From Marinobacter sediminicola (GTDB taxonomy: Bacteria; Pseudomonadota; Gammaproteobacteria; Pseudomonadales; Oleiphilaceae): 64,000 nt of DNA. This document shows, one piece after another, positions 26,751-36,530 of this stretch. Numbering within the stretch: the stretch's first letter is position 1; each line of letters starts with the position of its first letter. Location: contig NZ_JAVIXR010000003.1 of NCBI RefSeq assembly GCF_031157525.1, positions 124,001 to 188,000 on the forward strand, written 5' to 3'. The position numbers and the translations under genes were made by a program. Below the pieces are notes generated by a model. The model was not told the DNA's origin. It saw nothing but the letters and a program-made list of their open reading frames with translations, and did not search any database.

Positions 26751-28325
26751 CTAATCGGCTTTGTGGAGAAACCGCGAAACCAGATCTTTCAGCCCATGGG
26801 ACATGTTGCTCAGGCTATCGCTGCTTTGTTTGGCGGAGTTAGCCTCTACTTCGCTGTGGTCTGCCAGCTCGGCAATGTTGATGATTTGGCGATTGATCTC
26901 CTCAGACACCTGATTCTGCTCTTCAAACGCTGCCGACATGCTGATAAAGCTGTCGGATATATTTCCGATGGAAGTAACAATATCCCGCAGTGAGTTCTCG
27001 GCTTCCCGTACCTTTTCAAGCCCTTGGCCGGCAACCGCTTCCCCATCCTGGGTGGCCTTAACGGCAGTATCTACCTGCAGGCGAAAATCATCAATCACAT
27101 CCTGAATGCGCACCGTGGATTCACGGGTACGCTGTGCCAGCGACCGAACCTCATCCGCAACAACCGCAAAACCACGACCCTGCTCACCAGCACGGGCAGC
27201 TTCAATGGCCGCATTCAGGGCCAGCAGGTTAGTCTGATCCGCAATGTCTGAAATCAGGCTGGTGGCCTCACCTATGCTTTTGGTGGACTCCCCAAGCCTG
27301 CTGATGGCTTGGCCAATCCCGTTCACACTGGTTACCAGCTGTTGAATGGCAACCAGGGCTTCTGAACTGCGTTCGCTGCCAATCACAGCAAGACGGTCTG
27401 CCTCCTCAGCCTCGCTGGCATTGCCCAGCATGGCACTTGTGACTTCCTGAATGGAGGCTGTCATTTCTGTGATAGCAGAGGCTGTTTGATCTGTTTCAGC
27501 ACGCTGACGCCCGATGGCTATCGCCCCATCACTGATATAACCATGGGAAGCGCGGGCCTGCTCATACAGTAGTTCAGCCTGATCTTCGATGCGGGCAAGA
27601 GCTGTGCGAACCCGGGCCTCTTCACTAATCAGTAACATTGCCAGCTGGGAAAACGTTCCAGCCTCACCGCTGTAGGTACGAGCGACAACAGGATCGTGGA
27701 ACGCATCCGGGCGGAGCTCTAGAAGCTGCCTCAGCCGGCTGGTGAGGCTTTTCTGAAACATAAATGCAGCCAACAGATGGCCAGCGACAATCAGCCCCAC
27801 AGCCAACCAGGTTTTCTCGAACCCGAGCGCAACAACACTGAACACCAGCGATAGCAACAGCGGCCAAGCGCTCTTCAGTGCCGACAGTGTTCGGCTCGTT
27901 TTTTGTCGGATGGGCTTGCCGGCAACAATTCCTGCGTAGAACCTCTCAGCTCTTGTCACGTCCTCGCGGGCAGGCTCAACCCGAACCGACTCATAACCCG
28001 TCATCTGCCCGTTTTCCAGAATGGGCGTCACATAGGCACTCACCCAGTAAAAATCACCGCTTTTAGCTCGGTTTTTTACCAATCCCATCCAGGCTTTACC
28101 CGCTTTCAGGTACCGCCACATATCCTCAAATACTGCCTGCGGCATGTCCGGGTGGCGAATAATGTTATGGGCCTGGCCAATCAGCTCAGCCTCAGAGAAG
28201 CCGCTTATCTCTGCAAACTCTTCGTTGCAGTAGGTGATAACGCCTTTGAGATCGGTGGTAGTAATAAGCCGGCCACCCTTGCGCATTTTTACTTCACGCT
28301 GGGTTACGGGGAGGTTTTTGCGCAT
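26751..28325 (-). CDS. Aer-like PAS-containing methyl-accepting chemotaxis protein
   Basis: 524 residues. An N-terminal PAS domain resembles the redox receptor Aer ([49 protein letters not shown]). A hydrophobic pair of segments lies around residues 148-190. The cytoplasmic signalling domain has the hairpin tip [20 protein letters not shown] and [18 protein letters not shown], which binds CheW and CheA. There is no periplasmic sensor, so it probably reports internal redox or energy state to flagellar control. It stands alone, far from other che genes. Confidence 0.92.
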   Translation of the reverse strand: MRKNLPVTQREVKMRKGGRLITTTDLKGVITYCNEEFAEISGFSEAELIGQAHNIIRHPDMPQAVFEDMWRYLKAGKAWMGLVKNRAKSGDFYWVSAYVTPILENGQMTGYESVRVEPAREDVTRAERFYAGIVAGKPIRQKTSRTLSALKSAWPLLLSLVFSVVALGFEKTWLAVGLIVAGHLLAAFMFQKSLTSRLRQLLELRPDAFHDPVVARTYSGEAGTFSQLAMLLISEEARVRTALARIEDQAELLYEQARASHGYISDGAIAIGRQRAETDQTASAITEMTASIQEVTSAMLGNASEAEEADRLAVIGSERSSEALVAIQQLVTSVNGIGQAISRLGESTKSIGEATSLISDIADQTNLLALNAAIEAARAGEQGRGFAVVADEVRSLAQRTRESTVRIQDVIDDFRLQVDTAVKATQDGEAVAGQGLEKVREAENSLRDIVTSIGNISDSFISMSAAFEEQNQVSEEINRQIINIAELADHSEVEANSAKQSSDSLSNMSHGLKDLVSRFLHKAD

Positions 28326-28467
28326 AAGTTGGTCTGTTGCTCAGTGCAGGCTGGAGTATAGGTTGCTACACAATATAGATTCACCCAGCTCATTGATATT
28401 GGTCAAACGTAAAACAGAGTAACAGGACTTATCCATCCGCCCCATGGCTGGGGCGGAATTTACTTAC

Positions 28468-29340
28468 TTATGCAGCTCCGGCAAGCCGGGCACGGGGGTG
28501 GAGGCGAGCATTCACCCAGAGCGAAAAGGCGATAATGGCACCACCCAGCGCAAGTTTCAGCAGGTCGGCATCACGGTTCCAGATCACAAGGTTTACCACC
28601 AATCCGGCAGGCACCAGCACGTTATTCATGATAGCCAGCGTGCCTGCATCCACTTTGCAGGCGCCACGGTTCCACAGGAACAGGCCGGCGCCGGAAGCCG
28701 CCAGGCCCAACCACGTCAAAACGCCCCATTGCAGAGCCGTTGAAGGCAAACGCTCGGCATTGCCAAATATCATGAACGACGGCAGGGCAATAATCAGCGC
28801 ACCGATAAAGAAGTAACCGAAAGTACGGTACGCGGGTATATCCACCGGATAGCGCTGCATCACGTGCTTGTAGCCCACCTGCCCCGCCGCAAACGTGAAG
28901 TTGGCCACCTGCAACAACAGGAAGCCTGTAATGAAGTCTTCACTCAACCCATCATAACGAATAACGCCTGCGCCAAATGTTGCGATTGCAGCAGCGACAA
29001 GTGCCACCGGGGAGAACCGCCGGAACAATGCATCATCAAGCAGGGTGACGTAGAGCGGTGTAAATATGGTGAACAGCAGGACTTCCGGGACTGTCAGGTA
29101 ACTAAAAGAGCGATAAAGGCACAGGTAGGTGATGCCAAACTGCAGCATGCCTGTTACCAGCACGCCGAAGCGGAGCCCTCCCGGTACACCGCGCCAGCGC
29201 GTGAAAGGTAAAAAGATAAGCGTTGCCAACAACACGCGGCTGAGCACTGCAAAATCGCTGTCGACCTGACCGGCCAGAAACTCACCAATCAAACTGAAAG
29301 AAAAAGCCCAGAGGATCGTTACAAAAACCAGAAGCCCCAT
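28468..29340 (-). CDS. EamA/DMT-family transporter
   Basis: 290 residues and about ten transmembrane helices in two EamA repeats (first LVFVTILWAFSFSLIGEFL; second from about residue 150, LLQVANFTFAAGQVGYKHVM). The ATG at 29340 is preferred over GTG at 29352. Members export amino acids or other metabolites; the substrate here is unknown. The motif FLWNRGACKVDAGTLAIMNN near the C-terminus resembles the carboxylate/amino-acid exporter branch. The 172-bp gap to the divergent MATE gene holds the promoters. Confidence 0.85.
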   Translation of the reverse strand: MGLLVFVTILWAFSFSLIGEFLAGQVDSDFAVLSRVLLATLIFLPFTRWRGVPGGLRFGVLVTGMLQFGITYLCLYRSFSYLTVPEVLLFTIFTPLYVTLLDDALFRRFSPVALVAAAIATFGAGVIRYDGLSEDFITGFLLLQVANFTFAAGQVGYKHVMQRYPVDIPAYRTFGYFFIGALIIALPSFMIFGNAERLPSTALQWGVLTWLGLAASGAGLFLWNRGACKVDAGTLAIMNNVLVPAGLVVNLVIWNRDADLLKLALGGAIIAFSLWVNARLHPRARLAGAA

Positions 29341-29512
29341 ACTGCACGCCACTCGAAGGAATTGGACGGGTACTTTAACGGGTTTTAAAGTGAGTTTCAG
29401 TGCCTTTGCGCGACAAATCCCTATAACGCGCGCACTGACGAACGGGTAGGATATTTCGCCCGCAATTCAGCCACTATTGCCAAACAGCAACCGTCCTTCG
29501 GATCAGCACACT

Positions 29513-30919
29513 ATGGATGAAGCCGACCAGCCACTACCAGAAGAAGTTCGCAAATCTCTCATCTCGCGAACGCTGACCGAATGGAAAACCCTGGCAATAC
29601 TTGGCGGGCCTATTTTGATTGCCCAGCTGGCTCAAATGGCCAACGGTGTTATCGATACCGTAATGGCGGGCCACGCGGGCGCGGAAGACCTGGCTGGCGT
29701 TGGCATAGGCAGCAGCTTGTGGGCGCCTTTATTCCTGTTGTTTATGGGGATGCTAGGCGCATTGCAGCCCATCATTTCCGGTTACAACGGAGCGCGTACA
29801 CCGGAAAAAATAATGCCGGCTACGTGGCAGGGCCTCTACATTGCGGGGGTAGGGGCTATCATCATGATTGTGCTGCTCACCAATGTTCACCCGGTTTTGC
29901 AAGGGTTGAACCTTGAAGCCAATACGGCACGTATCACCCAAGGCTACCTGGATGCGTTTGTCTGGGGAATTCCAGCGCTGCTGTTAATGGCCGCACTTCG
30001 GGGGCTGACAGATGGCCTGGGGCACACTCGAGTGATTATGGCCTTCTCACTACTGAGCACGTTAATTAACCTGCCATTGAACTATATTTTCATTTACGGC
30101 AAGCTCGGGCTGCCCGCCATGGGCGGCATAGGTTGTGGCTGGGCCACCTCTATTTCCAACGGCGTTGCGGCCATTGCGCTGCTGGTCTACCTGAGCCGCA
30201 GCAGGATATTCAAAAAATTTCATTTGATTGCTGACTGGACCAAGCCCAACGCCGCCCTGATTCGCTATGTATTGAGCATTGGCATACCCATCGGGTTCAC
30301 CATTTTCGTAGAAGTCAGTATGTTCTCGGTGATCGCGTTGTTTCTTGCACCGCTCGGACCTGTTGTCGTTGCGGGCCACCAGGTTGCTCTAAACGTTGTC
30401 TCCTTGCTATTCATGCTGCCGCTGAGCATTGGCATGGCCCTTACCCTGCGAGTCAGCTTTCTTATTGGCGCTGGTGCACCGGATACAGCCCGGCTGATTT
30501 CCCACAGCTCACTGATTCTGGCGGCCATGACAGCCCTGGTGTTTGCCACGCTGCTGTTTACATTCTCACAAGGCGTTTCAGCGCTCTACACCAGTGATGC
30601 AGCGGTTCAGGCAGTGACAGTAAGGTTGTTGATGTTCGCGGCTATTTTTCAGGTGGCAGACGTCATTCAGGTTACCTGCATCAGCGCCCTGAGAGGCTAT
30701 AAGGATACGAGTATTCCCTTCCTGATCATGCTGTTTTCATTCTGGGGTGTGGGATTGCCGGTAGGTTATATGCTGACATTTACCGACCTGCTGGCGCCGA
30801 CGATGGGGGCTGCCGGCTTCTGGGTAGGGCTGACTGGAGGACTGGGTTGCGCCAGTGTGCTGCTTGGGTGGCGGTTGTTTCGCTATCGACCTGCAACCGT
30901 CGCGCAGTCAGGTGGTTAA
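29513..30919 (+). CDS. MATE-family multidrug/Na+ antiporter (NorM-like)
   Basis: 468 residues from ATG 29513 (a TTG at 29477 would add 12). Twelve hydrophobic helices are arranged as two MatE domains. LGGPILIAQLAQMANGVIDT, VMAGHAGAEDLAGVGIGSSL and GLGHTRVIMAFSLLSTLINL in the first half, with VAGHQVALNVVSLLFMLPLS and GYKDTSIPFLIMLFSFWG in the second, match NorM-type exporters. Expels cationic drugs or dyes using Na+ or H+. Its 3' end overlaps the convergent diguanylate cyclase gene by 12 bp. Confidence 0.92.
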   Translation: MDEADQPLPEEVRKSLISRTLTEWKTLAILGGPILIAQLAQMANGVIDTVMAGHAGAEDLAGVGIGSSLWAPLFLLFMGMLGALQPIISGYNGARTPEKIMPATWQGLYIAGVGAIIMIVLLTNVHPVLQGLNLEANTARITQGYLDAFVWGIPALLLMAALRGLTDGLGHTRVIMAFSLLSTLINLPLNYIFIYGKLGLPAMGGIGCGWATSISNGVAAIALLVYLSRSRIFKKFHLIADWTKPNAALIRYVLSIGIPIGFTIFVEVSMFSVIALFLAPLGPVVVAGHQVALNVVSLLFMLPLSIGMALTLRVSFLIGAGAPDTARLISHSSLILAAMTALVFATLLFTFSQGVSALYTSDAAVQAVTVRLLMFAAIFQVADVIQVTCISALRGYKDTSIPFLIMLFSFWGVGLPVGYMLTFTDLLAPTMGAAGFWVGLTGGLGCASVLLGWRLFRYRPATVAQSGG

Positions 30920-31936
30920 TTCCGGATTGGCGGAAGGCGGAACTGTGTCAGCCCCGGGCATCGCGTCTGAAAACACCACCCGATCCCTACCGGTCTCTTT
31001 GGCTTTATAGAGGGCCTCATCGGCCCGCTCCAGCCAATCGCTCACACTCTCACCATGCCGAAGCAATGCGACCCCAACCGAAACAGTGATTGGCCCGCCC
31101 GGGTGCGTCATTTTCTTCCGCAAAATGTGCTGGAGGTTATTCATCACCGCAACTAACCCCGCACCATCAACGCCCGGCAGCAGAAGCACGAACTCTTCGC
31201 CTCCGAAGCGAAAAAGCTCATCGGATTTACGCGTGCTTTGCTGAATCAGCATCACCAGATCAACAAGTACCTCATCGCCCACTCCGTGACCGTACTCATC
31301 GTTCACCTTCTTGAAGTGGTCAATATCCAGCATAACCAAGGCATAAGGTATGCCCGTACGCTCTGCATGGGCCGCGGCCAGATCAAGCTCTTCATCCATG
31401 GAGCGCCGATTTTTAACGCCGGTCAGTGGGTCAATGGTCGCTAAGTGTTCCAGGCGCTCACGCTGATTATCAGTACGCTGAGCAAAGGCAAAGGCTGTGG
31501 CGCTCACCACCAGGGCGGTTGCCATAAAGGTCCACTTCTGTACATCGTCCTGGAAGGCGTCACCATGAAGCACAATGGCACCAATCGAAGAGAGATTGAG
31601 GAATGTCGCAGCCCGTGGGCTCACCAGAAAGAAGGCCGTCACAAGGCAGGGATAAAGCCAGAACAGCCCCACCTCCCCAACCACCATAGCCACTACAACG
31701 GCACCCGAACAGGCAATGACGGCAAGAAGCATTCCGCTACGCCGCGTATCACCGGTTATCCACGCATAAACCATTCCACCAAGAATCGTGAGCATTATGG
31801 TGGTATCTATGGCCCCCGCAACATGGTTGCCTTGCAAAAAACGCATGATTGCAAAGGGGGTAATACCCAGCAGGGCGCTGGTGCCCAAAATGGTAATGAT
31901 CGACAACCGAAAATCGGTTCTTAGGCGCTTTAACAT
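30908..31936 (-). CDS. Membrane-bound diguanylate cyclase (GGDEF)
   Basis: Makes c-di-GMP. The start at 31936 (MLKRLRTDF) is chosen because GGAAG lies 9 bp upstream; longer starts at 31945 and 31978 lack such spacing. 342 residues: an N-terminal membrane domain with about six helices (residues 12-160), then a GGDEF domain. The active site is FRFGGEEFVLLLPG, and RKSD five residues before it forms the inhibitory I-site. LDIDHFKKVNDEYGHGVGDE is the metal/nucleotide motif. The membrane part matches no sensor I know. Confidence 0.9.
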   Translation of the reverse strand: MLKRLRTDFRLSIITILGTSALLGITPFAIMRFLQGNHVAGAIDTTIMLTILGGMVYAWITGDTRRSGMLLAVIACSGAVVVAMVVGEVGLFWLYPCLVTAFFLVSPRAATFLNLSSIGAIVLHGDAFQDDVQKWTFMATALVVSATAFAFAQRTDNQRERLEHLATIDPLTGVKNRRSMDEELDLAAAHAERTGIPYALVMLDIDHFKKVNDEYGHGVGDEVLVDLVMLIQQSTRKSDELFRFGGEEFVLLLPGVDGAGLVAVMNNLQHILRKKMTHPGGPITVSVGVALLRHGESVSDWLERADEALYKAKETGRDRVVFSDAMPGADTVPPSANPELTT

Positions 31937-32115
31937 GCTTGTCATCTTCCGGTCAGACGGAGCTAGCTTCCCAAGCATAATTCAGTGCGGCCCAATAAGC
32001 GCCAAATCCTACTATTTGTAACAAAACGACCCGAAAGCGTCGCACAACGCTACACATAAATACGTCAACTGATCTCTACCTCTCAAAAAATCTGGCTCTT
32101 AACCGGTGAGCATGC

Positions 32116-32547
32116 TCAGTCGTCGTCGCGCGTGTGCCTCGAAAGCTCGAGCCCACAACCAATTCGCGCAAGCTCAGCAAGCACTGCTGAACGGGTAACG
32201 ATGCCAATGAGTTTTCCGTGTTCCGCAACGGGGTACACCTTAGGTTTGCCAGAGCCGAGTTTCTGCGCGAGATCAACAATCGCCATGTTTGGCGAAATCG
32301 CCAAAGGCTCACGGAACATAACATCATCTACAATCGGGTCGCCCTCGCAGTGATAGTTACTGACCAGCAAGGCATGAATGCAATCCTGCTCGGAAACGAA
32401 CCCCAGTATACGCCGCTCCGCATCGACCACCGGAAGCCCGGTGATGTGATTTTCAAGCAACGCTTTGACTACCTGTGTTAGCGGCGTTCCGCAACGGATG
32501 GGCTCAATATGATTGGACATGACATTGGAAACTTTAAGCGCACACAT
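32116..32547 (-). CDS. CBS-domain pair protein
   Basis: 143 residues, essentially two CBS motifs: VSNVMSNHIEPIRCGTPLTQ with HITGLPVVDAERRILGFVSE, and VDDVMFREPLAISPNMAIVD with VYPVAEHGKLIGIVTRSAVL. The start at 32547 has a good ribosome site (GAGGAGTTAACC before ATG). Such proteins bind adenine nucleotides and act as energy sensors or regulatory subunits. The partner is unknown; the neighbours are a diguanylate cyclase and an AGCS symporter, which do not define it. Confidence 0.85.
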   Translation of the reverse strand: MCALKVSNVMSNHIEPIRCGTPLTQVVKALLENHITGLPVVDAERRILGFVSEQDCIHALLVSNYHCEGDPIVDDVMFREPLAISPNMAIVDLAQKLGSGKPKVYPVAEHGKLIGIVTRSAVLAELARIGCGLELSRHTRDDD

Positions 32548-32751
32548 GGTTAACTCCTCACAATTTTTATGACCCAGCAACATCAACGGGTTCTGCCACT
32601 GAGCTCTACTGTAAACATAGACAATGGGCGCCCAATCCTCCATTTTCCTCTCTGGCGGTTTACAGATGCCAATATGTGACTAAACTCAACTAGTTATACT
32701 CCTTGCGGGTAAAATCACAACATCAAACCATGGCACAACAAGGGGATTTCC

Positions 32752-34113
32752 ATGGAAGCCTTTGAAAACATTGTTGGTTCCATTAACGGGCTGGTCTGGG
32801 GACCTCCCATGCTGATACTCATTCTTGGTGTTGGATTGTTCCTGAGTCTAGGATTGAAACTGATGCCAGTACTGAAAATTGGCACCGGCCTGAGGTTAAT
32901 GTGGACGGGGCGGAGCTCCAAAGATGCAGAATCCGACGGTGAAATCCCTCCTTTTCAGGCATTGATGACCGCTCTTGCAGCAACGGTCGGCACTGGCAAC
33001 ATCGCCGGCGTCGCGACCGCTATTGTCCTTGGCGGACCGGGCGCACTGTTCTGGATGTGGCTGACCGCTCTGGTGGGCATGGCTACCAAATACTCCGAAG
33101 CCGTGCTTGCTGTACGCTTTCGTGAAGTCGACGAACGCGGCGTTCACGTTGGCGGGCCCATGTATTACATCCGCAATGGTCTTGGCAAAAAGTGGGCCTG
33201 GCTGGGTGTACTCTTTGCGATTTTTGCGGCCATTGCCGGCTTTGGCATTGGCAACACAGTGCAAGCGAATTCGGTTGCAGATGTTATGGAAGCCACTTTC
33301 GGCCTTCCTCACTGGATTTCAGGCGTTATTCTGATGGTACTTGTGGGTCTGGTGCTTATTGGTGGTATTCGCCGTATCGGCCGGGTGGCCAGCGCTCTGG
33401 TCCCTCTGATGGCGCTGTCCTATCTGGTTGCCGGCTTGATTGTCCTTGGTATTAATTTCTCGGAAATCCCGGCCGCATTCGCCCTGATCTTCGAGCATGC
33501 CTTCAGCCCCATTGCAGCAGAAGGTGGTTTTGCCGGTGCCGCCGTGTGGGCAGCAATACGCTTTGGTGTTGCCCGCGGTGTCTTTTCCAACGAGGCTGGC
33601 TTGGGTTCTGCGCCTATTGCCCACGCGGCTGCCCAAACCAAAAACCCGATTAACCAGGGCATGGTGGCCATGCTGGGCACCTTTATCGACACCATTATCA
33701 TTTGTACGATTACCGGGCTGGTCATCATCACCTCAGGCACCTGGACATCTGGCGAATCCGGCGCGGAGCTCACCTCCATGGCGTTCGCACAGGCACTTCC
33801 CGGCGTGGGTGATTACGTGGTGGCCCTTGCATTGGCAATCTTCGCCTTTACCACATTGCTAGGCTGGTCATTCTACGGAGAGCGCAGCGTTGAGTTTCTG
33901 TTCGGAGTGAAGGCTATCGTGCCTTACCGTGTCGCCTGGGTCCTTGCCATACCTCTTGGCGCAACCGTAAATCTGGGTTTGGTGTGGCTGGTGGCAGACA
34001 CGCTGAACGCCATGATGGCGCTGCCCAACCTGATTGCCCTGTTGTTACTCAGCCCGGTTGTATTCAAGTTGACGAAAGAGCATTTTGAACGAAAAACGGC
34101 GGCAGGGTTCTAA
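32752..34113 (+). CDS. Alanine/glycine:cation symporter (AGCS family)
   Basis: 453 residues, about 11 transmembrane helices. Family signatures are FQALMTALAATVGTGNIAGV, AIVLGGPGALFWMWLTALVG, GGPMYYIRNGLGKKWAWLG and FSNEAGLGSAPIAHAAAQT. Imports alanine or glycine with Na+. Start ATG 32752 follows CAAGGGGATTTCC, an acceptable ribosome site. A 12-bp inverted repeat lies just behind the stop. Confidence 0.93.
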   Translation: MEAFENIVGSINGLVWGPPMLILILGVGLFLSLGLKLMPVLKIGTGLRLMWTGRSSKDAESDGEIPPFQALMTALAATVGTGNIAGVATAIVLGGPGALFWMWLTALVGMATKYSEAVLAVRFREVDERGVHVGGPMYYIRNGLGKKWAWLGVLFAIFAAIAGFGIGNTVQANSVADVMEATFGLPHWISGVILMVLVGLVLIGGIRRIGRVASALVPLMALSYLVAGLIVLGINFSEIPAAFALIFEHAFSPIAAEGGFAGAAVWAAIRFGVARGVFSNEAGLGSAPIAHAAAQTKNPINQGMVAMLGTFIDTIIICTITGLVIITSGTWTSGESGAELTSMAFAQALPGVGDYVVALALAIFAFTTLLGWSFYGERSVEFLFGVKAIVPYRVAWVLAIPLGATVNLGLVWLVADTLNAMMALPNLIALLLLSPVVFKLTKEHFERKTAAGF

Positions 34114-34138
34114 CATAGTAATAGCTCAACAGGCACCC

Positions 34139-34190
34139 GGTGCGGGATGAGGTGAATCAAGTGACCCTTGCAAACCTGTCATCCCGCACC
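34139..34190. repeat. Perfect 12-bp inverted repeat with a 28-nt loop
   Basis: GGTGCGGGATGA (34139-34150) and TCATCCCGCACC (34179-34190) are exact reverse complements; AGGT/ACCT can extend the stem inside with a 2-nt bulge. There is no T tract, so it is not a classic terminator. It sits 26 bp after the AGCS stop and 100 bp before the peroxiredoxin gene. Confidence 0.7.
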
Positions 34191-34289
34191 AATGATACTC
34201 GTATACACTTACAAGATAGTTCCGGTAGGTACATGCCCACCGGAAGCTCGAATAAAGCCACTAACAAGTGACACCGAAGGAGAGCAAAT

Positions 34290-34943
34290 ATGAGTTTACG
34301 TCTAGGCGATACTGCGCCGGATTTTGAACAGGATTCCAGTGAAGGCAAGGTTTCTTTCCACAGCTGGCTAGGTGACAGCTGGGGTGTGCTGTTTTCTCAC
34401 CCTGCAGACTTTACGCCAGTGTGCACCACAGAACTTGGCCTGACTGCGAAATTGAAAGATGAGTTTGCACAGCGCAACGTCAAAGCCATCGCGCTGAGCG
34501 TTGACCCTGTTGACTCCCACCATGAGTGGATCAAAGACATCAACGAAACCCAGGGCTGCGCGGTGAATTTCCCGATTATTGCAGACCACGACGGCAAAGT
34601 GGCCGAGTTGTACGACATGATCCACCCCAATGCCGACAGCACGCTGACCGTACGTTCACTGTTCGTGATTGATCCGAACAAAAAAGTTCGTCTGATCATC
34701 ACTTATCCAGCGAGCACCGGCCGCAACTTCAACGAAGTTCTGCGGGTAATTGATTCTCTGCAACTGACCGACGACCACAAAGTTGCCACCCCGGGTAACT
34801 GGGAACGCGGCGGAGACGTGGTGATTGTGCCATCACTTCAGGATGAAGATGAGATTGCACGGCGCTTCCCCAAGGGCTACAAGAAGGTGAAGTCCTACCT
34901 GCGGATGACGCCAGATCCCTCAGCTAACTGGGGTGGTGAATAA
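34290..34943 (+). CDS. 1-Cys peroxiredoxin (Prx6 type)
   Basis: Reduces peroxides in the cytoplasm. 217 residues. The peroxidatic Cys is in SHPADFTPVCTTELGL, with the conserved P-x3-T-x2-C and, later, PASTGRNFNEVLRVIDSLQL. No resolving Cys is visible in the usual 2-Cys position, and the long C-terminal extension (RRFPKGYKKVKSYLRMT) is typical of the Prx6 group. A ribosome site AAGGAGAG precedes the ATG. Confidence 0.92.
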   Translation: MSLRLGDTAPDFEQDSSEGKVSFHSWLGDSWGVLFSHPADFTPVCTTELGLTAKLKDEFAQRNVKAIALSVDPVDSHHEWIKDINETQGCAVNFPIIADHDGKVAELYDMIHPNADSTLTVRSLFVIDPNKKVRLIITYPASTGRNFNEVLRVIDSLQLTDDHKVATPGNWERGGDVVIVPSLQDEDEIARRFPKGYKKVKSYLRMTPDPSANWGGE

Positions 34944-34983
34944 TCACCAGCACCAGTGTCTGAATGTAGAAAGTACTGAATGC

Positions 34984-35020
34984 AAAAAGCCGGGCAGTTT
35001 TCACTGCCCGGCTTTTTTTT
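34984..35020. terminator. Strong bidirectional terminator between peroxiredoxin and metQ
   Basis: AGCCGGGCAGT and ACTGCCCGGCT pair perfectly around a TTTC loop, flanked by A5 and T8. It serves the peroxiredoxin gene on the plus strand and the metNIQ operon on the minus strand. Confidence 0.93.
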
Positions 35021-35054
35021 GTACTGCTTTTTTCAGGTTGTGTTCTGGCTTCGA

Positions 35055-35840
35055 TCAGAATGCCGGAACAACGGCACCTTCATACTTTTCTTTGATGAAT
35101 TCGCGAACCGCATCAGATTTCAATGCATTCGCAAGTTTCTGCATGGCATCGCTGTCTTTGTTATCAGGACGCGCAACCAGAATGTTTACATACGGCGACT
35201 CGGAACCTTCAATGATCAGCGCATCTTCAGACGGGTTCAGGCCCGCTTCCAGCGCGTAGTTGGTGTTGATCAGCGCAACGTCTACCTGACCAAGGATTCG
35301 TGGCAAGGTTGCTGCTTCCAGCTCTTTGAAGTCGAGCTTCTTCGGGTTATCCGCAATGTCACGCGGCGTTGCAGTGATCTTGCTACCTTCTTTCAGAGTG
35401 ATCAATCCTGCTTTTTGCAGGAGCAGCAGTGCACGACCACCGTTGGTGGGATCATTTGGAATGGCGATGGTTGCGCCATTTTTCAGATCATCAAGCGACT
35501 TGATTTTGTTCGAATAAGCGCCAAACGGCTCAACGTGAATACCGGCAACCGTCACCAGGCTTGTGCCACGGCCGTCATTGAACTCATCAAGGTACGGCTG
35601 GTGCTGGAAGAAGTTGGCGTCCATACGCTTCTGGTCTACCTGTACGTTTGGCTGGATATAATCGGTGAAGACTTTTACATCCAGTTCCACACCCTGCTCG
35701 GCCAACTGAGGCTTAACGAACTCCAGCAGCTCTGCATGGGGTACAGGGGTTGCTGCTACAGACAGCTTCTCAGCGGAAACCGCTGCAGAAAAAACAGATG
35801 CGGCAGCCAATGCCACCAGGGCTTTCTTAAAGCTCATCAC
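35055..35840 (-). CDS. metQ: D-/L-methionine-binding periplasmic protein MetQ
   Basis: Substrate-binding subunit of the methionine ABC importer, 261 residues. The signal peptide MMSFKKALVALAAASVFSAA ends at VSA, and the mature start is EKLSVAATPVPHAELLEFV. YLDEFNDGRGTSLVTVAGIH, IAIPNDPTNGGRALLLLQKA and NTNYALEAGLNPSEDAL are family hallmarks. Unlike E. coli MetQ there is no lipobox Cys, so it should be soluble. It is the last gene of metN-metI-metQ, 24 bp after metI. Confidence 0.93.
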   Translation of the reverse strand: MMSFKKALVALAAASVFSAAVSAEKLSVAATPVPHAELLEFVKPQLAEQGVELDVKVFTDYIQPNVQVDQKRMDANFFQHQPYLDEFNDGRGTSLVTVAGIHVEPFGAYSNKIKSLDDLKNGATIAIPNDPTNGGRALLLLQKAGLITLKEGSKITATPRDIADNPKKLDFKELEAATLPRILGQVDVALINTNYALEAGLNPSEDALIIEGSESPYVNILVARPDNKDSDAMQKLANALKSDAVREFIKEKYEGAVVPAF

Positions 35841-35864
35841 TCACTCTCCTATTGAATTGAAAAA

Positions 35865-36530
35865 CTACTTACGACTGAAATACAGAACCAGACGGTCACC
35901 GGCCATCTGCAACACTTGTACGAAAATCACCAAAAGCGCCACAGTAATCACCATCACATCGGTCTGGAAGCGCTGGTAGCCAAAACGAATGGCCAGATCA
36001 CCCAAGCCACCGCCGCCAATGACGCCAGACATGGCCGCATAGGAGACCAAGGTGATCGCCGTGACCGTGATGCCGGCGATGATGCCCGGAAGCGCTTCAG
36101 GCAGCAAGGCACCAAAAATGATCTGCCGCACGTTGGCACCCATGGCCTGCGTGGCTTCTATTATGCCCCTGTCGACTTCCCGCAGAGAGGTTTCCACCAA
36201 TCTTGCAAAGAAGGGTGCGCCACCCGCAACCAGCGGCGGAATCGCACCGGCCACACCCAACGAAGTCCCAATCAGCATCACGGTGAAGGGGATCATCACA
36301 ATTAGCAGAATGATGAACGGCACGGAACGCAGCACGTTCACCACAAATGACAGTACGCCGTAGGCTAAAGGTTGATCCAGCAACTGCCGCTTGCTCGTGA
36401 GGAACAGCAGCACACCAATCGGCAGGCCCGCCAGAACACTGAACAGCAGGGACATTCCCACCATTACCAAAGTGTCCCAACTCGCTATACCAATTTCTGG
36501 CCAATCCACGTTACTCAATAAGGCTTCCAT
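35865..36530 (-). CDS. metI: Methionine ABC transporter permease MetI
   Basis: 221 residues, five hydrophobic helices, with the EAA loop that docks on MetN (EVDRGIIEATQAMGANVRQI, LLPEALPGIIAGITVTA). NVLRSVPFIILLIVMIPFT and AMSGVIGGGGLGDLAIRFGY are typical MetI stretches. The start overlaps the metN stop by one base, so the two are coupled. Confidence 0.94.
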   Translation of the reverse strand: MEALLSNVDWPEIGIASWDTLVMVGMSLLFSVLAGLPIGVLLFLTSKRQLLDQPLAYGVLSFVVNVLRSVPFIILLIVMIPFTVMLIGTSLGVAGAIPPLVAGGAPFFARLVETSLREVDRGIIEATQAMGANVRQIIFGALLPEALPGIIAGITVTAITLVSYAAMSGVIGGGGLGDLAIRFGYQRFQTDVMVITVALLVIFVQVLQMAGDRLVLYFSRK

